From Thermalbibacter longus (GTDB lineage: Bacteria > Chloroflexota > Chloroflexia > Thermomicrobiales > Thermomicrobiaceae): DNA of 64,000 bases. Positions 17,053 to 25,981 of this stretch are shown here, piece after piece; the first letter of the stretch is position 1, and every line of letters begins with the position of its first letter. The notes beneath the pieces are model-generated. The model was not told the DNA's origin, did not search any database, and saw only the letters and a program-made list of their open reading frames with translations. A program made the position numbers and the translations under genes. The stretch lies in the NCBI RefSeq assembly GCF_023806485.1, contig NZ_JAMSLR010000010.1:41718-105717 (forward strand), given 5' to 3'.

Positions 17053-18399
17053 ATGACGTTCAGCCCACATACGCCTGAAGACCGCAAGGCGATGCTCGAG
17101 GCGATCGGAGTCAGTAGCGTCGCTGAACTCTTCGAGGTGGTGCCCGAGGAGCACCGTTTCCCGTCGCTCGACCTTCCGCCGCGCCTCTCCGAGGCCGATG
17201 CGTACCGCGAGCTGGTCCGTCTCGCCGAACGCAACGTGAACGCCAGCACGGCGGCCACCTTCCTCGGTGCAGGTTCGTACAATCACTACGTGCCGGCAAC
17301 AGTGCAGCAGATTCTCTGGCGTGGCGAGTTCTACACGGCTTATACGCCTTACCAGCCCGAGGTTGCCCAGGGTACCTTACAGGCGATCTACGAGTTCCAG
17401 TCGTCAATCTGCCTCCTGACGGGCATGGAGGTCTCGAACGCGTCCCTGTACGACGGTGCCACCGCGCTGGCGGAGGGGGCGCTCCTTTCGGTTTCGCTCC
17501 CTCGCCAGCGCACGAAGATCGTGGTCGCCGGCACAGTCCACCCGTATTACCGATCCGTGCTGCAGACCTACACCCGTGGGCTGCTCGTCACGGTCGAAGA
17601 GCTGCCGCTGCCGCACGAGACGCTGCTCACGACGCCGGAGATGGTCGCACCCTATCTCGACGAGCGTACCGCCTGCCTGGTCGTGCAGTATCCGAACTTC
17701 TTCGGGCGCATCGAGGACATCGCGGCGTTCGCCGAGATGGCTCACCAGGCCGGCTCACGCTTGCTGGTGTCCGTCTATCCGATCGCGCTCGGGCTGCTCA
17801 AAGCTCCGGGGGAACTCGGGGCCGACATCGTTACGGGAGAGGGCCAGAGTCTCGGCATACCCCAGTCGTTCGGTGGCCCGGTGCTGGGATTGTTAGCGAC
17901 CAAGCGCGAACTCGTGCGGCAATTGCCGGGTCGCCTGATCGGGATGACGCAGGACAGCGAGGGCAAGCGCGGCTTCGTGATGGTGCTGCAGACCCGCGAG
18001 CAACACATCCGGCGCGAGAAGGCAACGAGCAACATCTGCACCAATCAAGGGTTGATGTCGCTTGCGGCGACGGTTTATCTCTCGTCGCTCGGGAAGCAGG
18101 GACTTCGCCGCGTCGCGGAGCTGTGCTATCACAAGGCCCACTATCTCGCCGAGCGGATCGCGGCGCTCGATAGGTGGGAGGTCGTCGGCGCAGGCCCGTT
18201 CTTCAACGAGTTCGCAGTGCGGACGCCGATTGCGCCCGAGGAGGTCAACCGCCGGTTGCTCGACGAGGGCATTATCGGCGGTTACCCGCTCAACCAGGTC
18301 GACCCGCGGCTGAGCGACCTCATGCTAGTCTGCGCGACCGAGCAGAACACCCGGGAACAGATCGACCACTTCGTCTCGGCCCTGGCATCCATGGCGTAG
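17053..18399 (+). CDS. gcvPA: Glycine dehydrogenase (decarboxylating) subunit 1
   Basis: The 448-aa protein is the N-terminal half of a split P protein, which decarboxylates glycine with PLP. It starts with the family block MTFSPHTPEDRKAML and has FLGAGSYNHYVPA, YTPYQPEVAQGTLQ and GQSLGIPQSFGGPVLGL. The PLP lysine lies in the second half, GcvPB, which should follow but is not present in this window. Confidence 0.96.
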   Translation: MTFSPHTPEDRKAMLEAIGVSSVAELFEVVPEEHRFPSLDLPPRLSEADAYRELVRLAERNVNASTAATFLGAGSYNHYVPATVQQILWRGEFYTAYTPYQPEVAQGTLQAIYEFQSSICLLTGMEVSNASLYDGATALAEGALLSVSLPRQRTKIVVAGTVHPYYRSVLQTYTRGLLVTVEELPLPHETLLTTPEMVAPYLDERTACLVVQYPNFFGRIEDIAAFAEMAHQAGSRLLVSVYPIALGLLKAPGELGADIVTGEGQSLGIPQSFGGPVLGLLATKRELVRQLPGRLIGMTQDSEGKRGFVMVLQTREQHIRREKATSNICTNQGLMSLAATVYLSSLGKQGLRRVAELCYHKAHYLAERIAALDRWEVVGAGPFFNEFAVRTPIAPEEVNRRLLDEGIIGGYPLNQVDPRLSDLMLVCATEQNTREQIDHFVSALASMA

Positions 18400-18601
18400 G
18401 GCGTTCAGGTCTTTCTCGCCGTCCCTCTCCGTTGGCCCGGCGCCTTCGACACTCGGGGTGGGGAGCCGAGCACGAGGTGCGCGCCTTGCCGGCCCGGCGT
18501 CTCGACCTGCCCCGGCCGGCAGGATAGCGCTGCGCAGGGCTGTGTGGAGATTCGGGTCTGTTCAGCAGGTGCCGTGCCGCAACGCCTCAGATTTCCCGGG
18601 C
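18400..18601. other. Intergenic after gcvPA, no gcvPB found
   Basis: I looked for the start of gcvPB in all plus frames and found no matching N-terminal motif. A 7-bp inverted repeat TGCCGGC (18487-18493)/GCCGGCA (18515-18521) is present without a T-tract. No gene is supported. Confidence 0.5.
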
Positions 18602-18630
18602 TTGCCACCGGGCGAGTAGCCTGCTATCTT
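18602..18630 (+). promoter_or_regulatory. Promoter of the PadR/ABC operon
   Basis: TTGCCA (18602-18607) and TATCTT (18625-18630) are exactly 17 bp apart. Transcription would start near 18637, just ahead of the small coupled ORF. Confidence 0.6.
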
Positions 18631-18674
18631 TGATCGATATGTGCGTTGGAGATAGTCGCATCGGAGGTAATTCG

Positions 18675-18767
18675 GTGACACAACAGAAGAGCGGCGCGAA
18701 CCGGCGATGCAGCAGAGTGGACGCGCTCATGTACGGTAGGTCCGAGCGCATCGAGCACTGCGCATGA
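18675..18767 (+). CDS. Possible 30-codon leader peptide coupled to padR
   Basis: A GTG at 18675 has GGAGG seven bases upstream (18663-18667), a better ribosome site than the padR start has. The frame runs 30 codons, begins MTQQKSGANRRC, and its TGA overlaps the padR ATG (ATGA). It may exist to couple translation to padR or be a small protein. I do not recognise the sequence; it could be chance. Confidence 0.4.
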   Translation: MTQQKSGANRRCSRVDALMYGRSERIEHCA

Positions 18768-19372
18768 GTGGCGACCGGAATCGATCACTGTCCGATAACG
18801 GCTATGCCCTGCTCGGCCTGCTGGCCGTGCTCGGAGAACGTAGCGGCTACGAGCTGAAGAAGGTCGCGGATCAGAGCCTGCGCTACTTCTACTGGAGCCC
18901 ATCGCGCAGCCAGGTGTACCGAGCCCTGCGCAGGCTGGAGCAGCTCGGTTACGTGACCGCTCGCGAGGTGGAGCAGGAGTCGCTGCCAGACAAGCGTCTG
19001 TACCGCATAACCCCATCCGGCGAGTCGGCCCTCAGAGCCTGGCTGACCCGCCGGCCGCTGCCGCCGGACGATATCCGTAGCCCAGCGACCCTGGTCATCT
19101 TTTTCGGCGACCTCGTGCCACGGGAGATCCTGCTCGAGCAGCTCCAGGAGCTCCGCCAGCGCGCGCAGGCCGACCTCGCTCGGTTCGACGAGATCGAGGC
19201 CAGGATCGGGTCTGACCCACGAGCGCTGTTCCGCCGCCTAGTCTTGCGCCGCGGCATCGCTGACGCGCGGGAGACGATCGCCTGGGTCGACGAGGTGCTC
19301 GCCACTCTCGTCCGGACCGAGCTGGAGACGGACGCCGGGTGTAGCGTCGTGACGGCGGACGAGGAGTTATGA
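18764..19372 (+). CDS. PadR-family transcriptional regulator
   Basis: The 202-aa protein has the PadR winged-helix domain at about residues 10-95: YALLGLLAVLGERSGYELKK, then SRSQVYRALRRLEQLGYV and a wing with PDKRLYRITPSG. A C-terminal coiled-coil dimer region follows (about 110-185). PadR proteins commonly repress the adjacent transporter genes. It stands directly upstream of an ABC exporter-like pair, so control of those genes is the likely role. Confidence 0.9.
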   Translation: MSGDRNRSLSDNGYALLGLLAVLGERSGYELKKVADQSLRYFYWSPSRSQVYRALRRLEQLGYVTAREVEQESLPDKRLYRITPSGESALRAWLTRRPLPPDDIRSPATLVIFFGDLVPREILLEQLQELRQRAQADLARFDEIEARIGSDPRALFRRLVLRRGIADARETIAWVDEVLATLVRTELETDAGCSVVTADEEL

Positions 19373-19432
19373 GGCGCGATCGGCGGAAGCGGTGTCAACA
19401 GCAACGTCATCGGCTGAACGGAAAGGAGCGAG

Positions 19433-20251
19433 ATGGTGAGAGAGCCATCTGACCGCCTTCAGAACGAGCCATTTCGTCGGCTGGGCAGAAGGAGAGAGGC
19501 AGCGGGGACTGCTGGTGAGCAGCGGTCCTCGACGTCGCTACTCGAGGCCACGGAGCACGACCTGATCATCCAGGCCGTCGGAGTCGTGAAGACGTACGAC
19601 ACGGGCAAGATTCGGGTGCCAGCGTTGCGCGGCATCGATCTGCAGGTGCGGCGCGGCGAGATGGTCGCGGTGATGGGGCCCTCGGGCAGCGGCAAGACGA
19701 CGTTGCTCAACTGTCTCTCCGGGCTCGATACGGTCGACGCTGGAACAATTCTGATCGCTGGCCGAGAGCTGGCCAGGCTCTCGGACAACGAGCGCAGCGA
19801 GTTTCGTTCTCGGCACATGGGATTCATCTTCCAGCTCTTCAACCTGATCCCCGTCCTGACCGCGGTCGAGAACGTCGAGCTACCGTTGCTGATAGCCGGG
19901 GTCAAACCGGCTGAGGCGCGCCGGCGGGCGATGGAGGCACTGGACCAGGTAGGGCTGACCGATCGAGCCGGGCACAAGCCGGCCGAGCTCTCCGGCGGCC
20001 AGCAACAGCGCGTCGCCATCGCGCGGGCCCTAGCGAACCAGCCGGAAATCGTGTGGGCCGACGAACCGACGGGCAACCTCGACACGCAAAACGCCGAAGA
20101 GGTGCTGGCCTTGATGCGCGAGCTCAATCATCGCAACCGCCAGACATTCGTGATCGTCACGCACGATCCGCGGATCGGAGCCGCCTGCGACCGGGTGATT
20201 CGAATGCAGGATGGGCTGATCGTCGACGATGGCCACGCGCTAGCAGAGTAG
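19433..20251 (+). CDS. ABC transporter ATP-binding protein, MacB/LolD type
   Basis: The 272-aa ATPase has Walker [10 protein letters not shown] at about 82-90, Q-loop IFQLFNLIP, signature LSGGQQQR at about 186 and Walker B with ADEPTGNLD near 208, the NLD ending typical of the MacB/LolD/FtsE group. About 43 residues of charged N-terminal extension precede the ABC domain and are not typical. AAGGAG upstream supports the start. It pairs with the FtsX-type permease 19 bases downstream. Confidence 0.95.
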   Translation: MVREPSDRLQNEPFRRLGRRREAAGTAGEQRSSTSLLEATEHDLIIQAVGVVKTYDTGKIRVPALRGIDLQVRRGEMVAVMGPSGSGKTTLLNCLSGLDTVDAGTILIAGRELARLSDNERSEFRSRHMGFIFQLFNLIPVLTAVENVELPLLIAGVKPAEARRRAMEALDQVGLTDRAGHKPAELSGGQQQRVAIARALANQPEIVWADEPTGNLDTQNAEEVLALMRELNHRNRQTFVIVTHDPRIGAACDRVIRMQDGLIVDDGHALAE

Positions 20252-20270
20252 GCCAGGAGGGACAGTCACC

Positions 20271-23255
20271 GTGAACGAGGTCTTCGGCATACCGATGTCC
20301 AGCCTGGCGACTGTGCTGGCTGTCGCCTTTTTCTTCTGCCTCGCAATCTCGGGAGCAATATGGGTGCGCCGGCCGATTCTGGCCCGCATCGGCATGCGTA
20401 ACATCCCGCGCCGGCGAGTGCAGACTGCGCTCGTGATCGTTGGTTTGATGCTGAGCACGCTCATCTTTGCCGCCGCTCTGACCACTGGCACCACCCTGAA
20501 CCGCAGCATCACTTCGGACGTCTATCGCCTGAGCGGCGACGTGGATGAGCTGGTGGTGCCCTCTGGCGGCGAGAGTGAGTTCGCTGGTCCATCCCCCGGC
20601 GTGACGTTCCCAGAGGACGTCACAGCTACGATCCGCCAGGTGGCCGACGAAGAGCCGCTGATCGACGCGGTCATACCAGCCCTGTGGCAGCCGGTGCCAG
20701 CGCTCAACCCGCGAACCGGGCTGAGCGAGCCGGTCGTCAACCTGATCGGGCTCGATCCAACGTCGATCGAGTCTATCGGCAGCCTCCGCGACGTCGATGG
20801 ACAGCCGATCGACCTAGCGGGACTACCGCAGGACGGGGTCGTGCTCGGCGAGAGCACGGCGCAGCAACTGGATGCCCAGGTGGGTGACCGGTTGACTCTC
20901 TACGTCGAGAGCGCGACGGTCGACGTCAACGTGGCTGCCATCGCCCCGGACTGGGTGTTGACCGGCACGCTGTCGACCGGCGGTGAGAGTGGACTCGCTA
21001 TGCCGCTCGCGCGGGCGCAGGAGTTACTGGGGCGTCCAGGCGAGGTCAGCTTCATCGCCGTCAGCAACCGGGGCGACGCGCGGGGAGGGCTTCAGCACTC
21101 CGACGACGTGACCGCGCGGCTGAACCGGGCGCTCGAGGGCACGCCGTACCGCGCTATCCCGGTTAAGCAGCGATCGGTCGAGCAGGCGGAGCAGGCCGGC
21201 GAGTCGTTCGCCAGCTTCTTCTTGATCTTCGGGCTGTTCTCGGTCGCGGCTGGACTGCTCCTCATCTTCCTGATCTTTGCCCTGCTGGCCGCTGAGCGCA
21301 AGCCAGAGATGGGCACGCTGCGGGCGTTGGGAATGAAGCGCCGTCACCTGGTCGCCGTCTTTCTGCTGGAGGGGTTAGGCTACAACCTGATCGCAGCCCT
21401 GGTCGGAGCGGTGCTAGGCGTCCTGGTGGCCTTCGGCATTGCTGGCATCATGGCGCAGCTCATCGGCGAGTTCCTGGCCATCGAGCCGGCCTGGCGCCCC
21501 CGTGACCTCGTCGTGGCCTACACGCTCGGCGTCGTCGTGACGTTCCTGACCGTGGCCGTGGCGGCCTGGCGGGTCAGCCGGCTGAACATCGTATCGGCCG
21601 TGCGGGATCTGCCCGAGCCATCGCTGCCCCGTGCCGGGCGACGCTGGCTGGTCTTCGGAGTACTGGGCCTGCTGTTGGGCGGCCTCATGCTCTGGGGCGG
21701 CAAAACGGCCGATCAACTCTTCCTGTTCGCCTTCGGAATGTCGCTGTTGCCGTTGAGCCTGGCAGCGATCTTGCGCCGCTTCGGTGTCCCACCCCGGCCC
21801 CTCTACAGCCTGGCCTCAGCGCTCGTACTCGCCTACTGGCTCTTGCCCGACTCGCTCCATAACCGCCTCTTCGGCCGCATGGAGGGGGACATCGAGATGT
21901 TCTTCCTCTCCGGCGTTATGATGGTTGCGGCCTCGACCGTGTTGATCGTCTGGAACGCCGATGTGCTCACGCTGCTGGTGGGTGCCTTCGGCCGTTCCTT
22001 CCGGAGCTGGTTACCGGCGGTCAAGATCGCGGTCGCGTACCCGCTCGCCAGCCGTGGCCGCACGGGCCTCACCATCGCGATGTTCAGCCTGATCATCTTC
22101 TCGCTGGTGGTGATGTCGACCATCAATGCCAACTTCATGGCGCTCTTCGCGAGCGACCGGGCCGGAGCCGGCTGGGAGATCGCCGCCAGCAAGCCTCCGA
22201 CGAATCCGATCCCCGACTTTCGCCAGGCGCTCGCGGATGCCGGGATCGACACCGGTGGCATCACGGCGGTGGGCCGAGTGCTCCAGATGGGGCCGTTCCA
22301 GGCGCAGGCTCGCCAGCCCGGCGACAGCGAGTGGTCGAACTACCCGGTGAGCGGGATCGACCGCGCGTTTGCCCAGGCGAGCGACGCGCCGCTCCAGCTT
22401 CGGGCAAGCGGCTACGACAGCGACAGGGCTGTGTGGGAGGCCGTGAGCGACGATCCGACCCTCGCTATCGTGGACGCCAACACGCTCCAGTCCGGGGGCT
22501 TCGGCGGCGGGCCGGTGCGATTCACCATCGAGGGAGTCGAGCGCCAGGGATCGACGATGCAACCTGTTCAAATCGAGATCCGGAGCCCGCTCGACAACCG
22601 GGTCAGGCAGCTTACGGTCATCGGGGTGATCGATCCGCAGGCATCGATGCTCTTCGGCATCTATGTGAGCGAGCGGGCGTTCCAGGAACTGTTCCCCGAG
22701 CCGGCCAGCATCACGTACTACATCGATGTCGCTCCCGGTGCCGACGCGCAAGCGCTGAGCCGGCAGATCGAGGCCGGGCTGATCCCCTACGGGGTGCAGG
22801 GGACCGTCATTGCCGATGAGATCGCCGAGCAGACGAGCATCGCCCGCGGCTTCATCCGGCTGATCCAGGGCTTCATGGCGCTGGGGCTGGTGGTCGGTAT
22901 CGCGGCGCTCGGGGTCGTGTCGTTCCGGGCGGTGGTCGAGCGGAGGCACCAAATCGGTACGCTGCGAGCCATCGGCTATCGCCAGTCGATGGTCGCGGCC
23001 AGCTTCCTGCTGGAATCGACGATCGTCACCGCGCTCGGCGTGCTCTCGGGGCTGGTGCTCGGGCTACTGCTCTCGCGCCTCGTCCTCTTCAGCGAGGACT
23101 TCAACGAGTCGTTCCAATTCGAATCGCTGATCATCCCCTGGGGCCAGATCGCGTTCTTCGCCGGGCTGGCGCTCGCTGTGGCCCTGCTGATGGCGTACGT
23201 GCCGGCACGCCAGGCCTCGCGCGTCTCGATCGTCGAGGCATTGCGCTACGAGTAG
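20271..23255 (+). CDS. Large FtsX-family ABC permease
   Basis: The 994-aa protein has two FtsX units. An N-terminal membrane segment and a first span near residues 50-70 precede an extracellular domain (about 75-310), a cluster of membrane spans (about 315-560), a second extracellular domain (about 630-865), and three final spans with the FtsX core ending QASRVSIVEALRYE. With the ATPase it would form an exporter or a mechanotransmission-type transporter for lipids, lipoproteins or peptides; the substrate is unknown. The GTG start has AGGAGGGA upstream. Confidence 0.9.
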   Translation: MNEVFGIPMSSLATVLAVAFFFCLAISGAIWVRRPILARIGMRNIPRRRVQTALVIVGLMLSTLIFAAALTTGTTLNRSITSDVYRLSGDVDELVVPSGGESEFAGPSPGVTFPEDVTATIRQVADEEPLIDAVIPALWQPVPALNPRTGLSEPVVNLIGLDPTSIESIGSLRDVDGQPIDLAGLPQDGVVLGESTAQQLDAQVGDRLTLYVESATVDVNVAAIAPDWVLTGTLSTGGESGLAMPLARAQELLGRPGEVSFIAVSNRGDARGGLQHSDDVTARLNRALEGTPYRAIPVKQRSVEQAEQAGESFASFFLIFGLFSVAAGLLLIFLIFALLAAERKPEMGTLRALGMKRRHLVAVFLLEGLGYNLIAALVGAVLGVLVAFGIAGIMAQLIGEFLAIEPAWRPRDLVVAYTLGVVVTFLTVAVAAWRVSRLNIVSAVRDLPEPSLPRAGRRWLVFGVLGLLLGGLMLWGGKTADQLFLFAFGMSLLPLSLAAILRRFGVPPRPLYSLASALVLAYWLLPDSLHNRLFGRMEGDIEMFFLSGVMMVAASTVLIVWNADVLTLLVGAFGRSFRSWLPAVKIAVAYPLASRGRTGLTIAMFSLIIFSLVVMSTINANFMALFASDRAGAGWEIAASKPPTNPIPDFRQALADAGIDTGGITAVGRVLQMGPFQAQARQPGDSEWSNYPVSGIDRAFAQASDAPLQLRASGYDSDRAVWEAVSDDPTLAIVDANTLQSGGFGGGPVRFTIEGVERQGSTMQPVQIEIRSPLDNRVRQLTVIGVIDPQASMLFGIYVSERAFQELFPEPASITYYIDVAPGADAQALSRQIEAGLIPYGVQGTVIADEIAEQTSIARGFIRLIQGFMALGLVVGIAALGVVSFRAVVERRHQIGTLRAIGYRQSMVAASFLLESTIVTALGVLSGLVLGLLLSRLVLFSEDFNESFQFESLIIPWGQIAFFAGLALAVALLMAYVPARQASRVSIVEALRYE

Positions 23256-23258
23256 GTG

Positions 23259-24161
23259 CTACAGGCTGAAGTCGGGTGCGCGACCCTGGCTGCGGGCCTC
23301 CAGGAACTCGAGTAGCACGGTGTCGACCTGACCGTCGGTGCGGAAGCGGGCTTCCAGGTTCTCAACGCTGGCGAATCTCTCCAGCGCCGCTAATGTGGCC
23401 TGAGTGCCCGCTTGCGAGCCGGCCAGGTAACCGAGCCGGTGAAGTTGCTCTCCGATACGGCGCAGCAGCGGTGGGTCGAGCGGCACGAGATCGGCCTCGT
23501 CGAGCTGGAAGTAGACCCGGTGCAGCATGACCAGCCGGCGCAGTTCGGCGATGGGCTGCGGATGGTCGTCGACGCGCAGATCGATATAGCGGTCGTTCCC
23601 GCCGCCGTAGCCCCCACCTTCCCGCACGATCAGGATAGCGGCCGACTGCTGACCTCGCGAGTCGCCGCCGGCGGCCTGGCCGGCTTCCAGCGCAGTCACC
23701 AGCCGGTGGGCGAAGGTGCCGGTCGTCGAGCGGTAAGCATCCGCCATCGCCTGTACTACCTCCGGCCCGACCAGGATATTGCCTTGGCAGCAGAACCCTT
23801 CGCCCACGACACTGCCGGCCCAGGGGATACATCGCTCTCCGGTGAAGGTTGCCGCCCGGCCCTGGCTATCTACGATCCCGACCTGGCGCTCGGCTCGCCC
23901 GGGGTCCTCGCCGGTGAGCCGGGCCACCACCTCGTCGGCCGAATACCCAGCCGCAAGGAACTCCAGCCCGCGGGGGCCGTAGGTCACGTTGGCCCACGCT
24001 TGGGTTGCCACGGCGCCGACGCCGGCTCGCGCCCAAGGCACGACCGCGCCGACCGCCAGGAACTTCGATTGGACTGCGACCCCTAGATCGCCGGTGACCG
24101 GGTCACGGGCGACGATCGAGAAGGTGCTGACAGGCGGCCAACACCGGCGAACGTGAATCAT
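23259..24161 (-). CDS. DUF1028 family protein, Ntn-hydrolase-like
   Basis: The 300-aa protein begins near STFSIVARDPVTGDLGVAVQ, the hallmark of DUF1028, which has an Ntn-hydrolase fold of undetermined substrate. Further family segments are GAVATQAWANVTYGPRGL, GNILVG and GGDSRGQQSAAILIV. A C-terminal helical part (about 225-300) follows. I chose the ATG at 24161, which has GGGAGGG upstream; an ATG at 24215 is open but unsupported. It converges on the ABC permease with only 3 bases between stops. Confidence 0.85.
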   Translation of the reverse strand: MIHVRRCWPPVSTFSIVARDPVTGDLGVAVQSKFLAVGAVVPWARAGVGAVATQAWANVTYGPRGLEFLAAGYSADEVVARLTGEDPGRAERQVGIVDSQGRAATFTGERCIPWAGSVVGEGFCCQGNILVGPEVVQAMADAYRSTTGTFAHRLVTALEAGQAAGGDSRGQQSAAILIVREGGGYGGGNDRYIDLRVDDHPQPIAELRRLVMLHRVYFQLDEADLVPLDPPLLRRIGEQLHRLGYLAGSQAGTQATLAALERFASVENLEARFRTDGQVDTVLLEFLEARSQGRAPDFSL

Positions 24162-24303
24162 CGCACACCCTCCCGCTGCCTTCGTGGACGGTTCGCTCCG
24201 CTGGGACTCTAGCATACCGGACGATACCCGCGCTCAGATGCCTTCCTGGTATGGTGAGAGATGGCGTGGCGCGGTGGGCTGCAGTCAGTGCGGAGGGAGC
24301 AGG

Positions 24304-25476
24304 GTGGCTCGCGGGGTAGAGATGTGGACGGTGATCCTGACGATCGTGCTCGTGATCGTGGCCTGGGCGCTCGCGGCGCCGCAGGCCCTCGCTCAGGCGG
24401 AACAGCCAGTCCAGGGGACGGCCAGCTATGAGACCGGTGAGGTGGTCGCCATCCTCGAGGAGGGCATGACGACGGTCGGGCCAGTGACGCAGCCGTTCCA
24501 GCGCTTGCTGGTGCGGGTCACCAGCGGCGAGCGTGCGGGCGCTGAGGTCGAGGTCTCGGTCGGGGTGCGGGATCTGAACACCGCCGGGGTGCGCTACGAG
24601 CCGGGCGACCGGGTCTACCTATCGCGCACGGTCGGCCCTGACGGCCAGGAAGTCTTCTTCATCATCGACCGTGACCGCAGCACGCCGCTACTGGTACTGG
24701 CGTTCCTCTTCGTGGTCGCGATCCTGCTATTGGGCCGGTGGAAGGGGCTGCGCGCGCTGGCGAGCCTGGCCATGACATTCATCGTGCTCATCTGGGTTCT
24801 GGTGCCGCGCATTCTGGCAGGGGCCAACCCGGTTGCGACGGCGATCGTCGCCTCGTTCGCCATCTTCACCGTCACCATGCTGCTGACGCATGGGGTGGGC
24901 AAGTTGACCGCTGCGGCCGTAGCTGGCACTTCAGTCAGCTTGATCCTGACTGGGCTACTAGCGGCGCTCTTCGTGCAGGCGGCGTCGTTGACCGGACTCG
25001 CGTCGGAGGAAGCCGCGTTTCTCCAGGTTGTCGTCGGGGGTCAAGCGATCAACCCGCAGGGACTGCTGCTGGCCGGGATGATCATCGGCGCGCTGGGCGT
25101 GCTCGACGACATCACCGTGAGCCAGAGCTCGCTGGTCTTCGAGCTACGGCGGGCCAATCCGCTGCTGACCGGCTGGGAGCTGTTCGCCAGCGGCGTGCGT
25201 GTGGGCCGGGATCACATCGCCGCGACGGTCAACACTCTCGTACTCGCCTACGCTGGGGCGGCGCTGCCGCTTCTGCTGCTCTTCACCCAGCTCGACCAGC
25301 CACTGCTCCAAGTTGTGAATCGCGAAGTCGTGACCGAGGAGGTCGTGCGCACGCTCGTCGGCAGCCTGGGACTGATCAGTGCGGTGCCGCTGACCACCGG
25401 ATTCGCGAGCTGGCTGGCCGTCCGCACGGCCCCGGAGCACCTGCCGCACGACCACCACGGCCACCATCACCACTGA
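24304..25476 (+). CDS. YibE/F-like membrane protein with His-rich tail
   Basis: The 390-aa protein starts with a signal-like hydrophobic segment ending ALAQAEQ, a small extracytoplasmic beta domain (about 35-110), and about seven to eight membrane spans with the family segments GALGVLDDITVSQ and LVLAYAGAALPLLLL. YibE/F proteins are membrane proteins of uncertain function. The C-terminus is HDHHGHHHH, a likely metal-binding tail. GGAGGGA at 24292-24298 supports the GTG start at 24304; an ATG at 24322 is an alternative. Confidence 0.85.
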   Translation: MARGVEMWTVILTIVLVIVAWALAAPQALAQAEQPVQGTASYETGEVVAILEEGMTTVGPVTQPFQRLLVRVTSGERAGAEVEVSVGVRDLNTAGVRYEPGDRVYLSRTVGPDGQEVFFIIDRDRSTPLLVLAFLFVVAILLLGRWKGLRALASLAMTFIVLIWVLVPRILAGANPVATAIVASFAIFTVTMLLTHGVGKLTAAAVAGTSVSLILTGLLAALFVQAASLTGLASEEAAFLQVVVGGQAINPQGLLLAGMIIGALGVLDDITVSQSSLVFELRRANPLLTGWELFASGVRVGRDHIAATVNTLVLAYAGAALPLLLLFTQLDQPLLQVVNREVVTEEVVRTLVGSLGLISAVPLTTGFASWLAVRTAPEHLPHDHHGHHHH

Positions 25477-25529
25477 GCGTCTCCCGGGCCGTCCCCTCGC
25501 TCGTGCCCAGGAGACGGAGCGACAGACAT

Positions 25530-25895
25530 CTACCCGCGCTCGACGGGCTTGCTGGCCTCCTGCCAGCCACGGATCCCTGCCCGCATGACGAACACGCTGG
25601 CGTAGCCCATCTGCTGGGCGCGCCGGGCGGCGAATCGACTGGCGCCGCAGCGCGGATCGGAGCAGTAGAAGACCAGCGTGGCGGTCCGGTCCTCGGGCAG
25701 GTCGGCGATCGTGAAGTCGGCAGGGTCGAGGTTCAGGGCTCCGGGGACGTGTCCCCTGGCCCACCGCTCCCGCGGGTTGACGTCGAACACGTACAGGTCG
25801 CCCTGCCCGAGCCGGCCGGCAACCTCGTCGACCGAGATCTCCGGAACCTGGCCGCGGCCGAACGCAGCGCGGATAATGGAGCTTAGCTCGGACAC
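25530..25895 (-). CDS. Rhodanese-domain protein
   Basis: This 121-aa single-domain rhodanese has VFDVNPRERWARGHVPGALN and the sulfur-carrying loop region FYCSDPRCGASR, with Cys residues where the persulfide would form. Such proteins carry sulfur in thiosulfate or sulfide metabolism or detoxification. Its promoter overlaps an operator-like palindrome shared with the divergent TetR gene, so it is probably repressed by that regulator. Confidence 0.9.
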   Translation of the reverse strand: MSELSSIIRAAFGRGQVPEISVDEVAGRLGQGDLYVFDVNPRERWARGHVPGALNLDPADFTIADLPEDRTATLVFYCSDPRCGASRFAARRAQQMGYASVFVMRAGIRGWQEASKPVERG

Positions 25896-25943
25896 TGGTG
25901 TCTCCTCTCTGAGCTGCCGGGATGCGGCGTGACGAGCAACAAA

Positions 25944-25981
25944 TTACACACATTGTATAACGAGACGAGTGGCCATGTCAA
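25944..25981 (-). promoter_or_regulatory. Rhodanese promoter overlapping a TetR-type operator
   Basis: On the minus strand a perfect TTGACA (25976-25981) is followed after 18 bp by TACAAT (25952-25957). The -10 lies inside the near-palindrome TTACACACATTGTATAA (25944-25960), two 7-bp arms with a 3-base centre and one mismatch. A protein bound there would block the rhodanese promoter and sit just upstream of the tetR start. Confidence 0.7.

Noticed and set aside
18174..18527. Start of gcvPB directly after gcvPA
   Set aside because: The frame lies mostly inside gcvPA in another phase and does not contain the GcvPB N-terminal motif.
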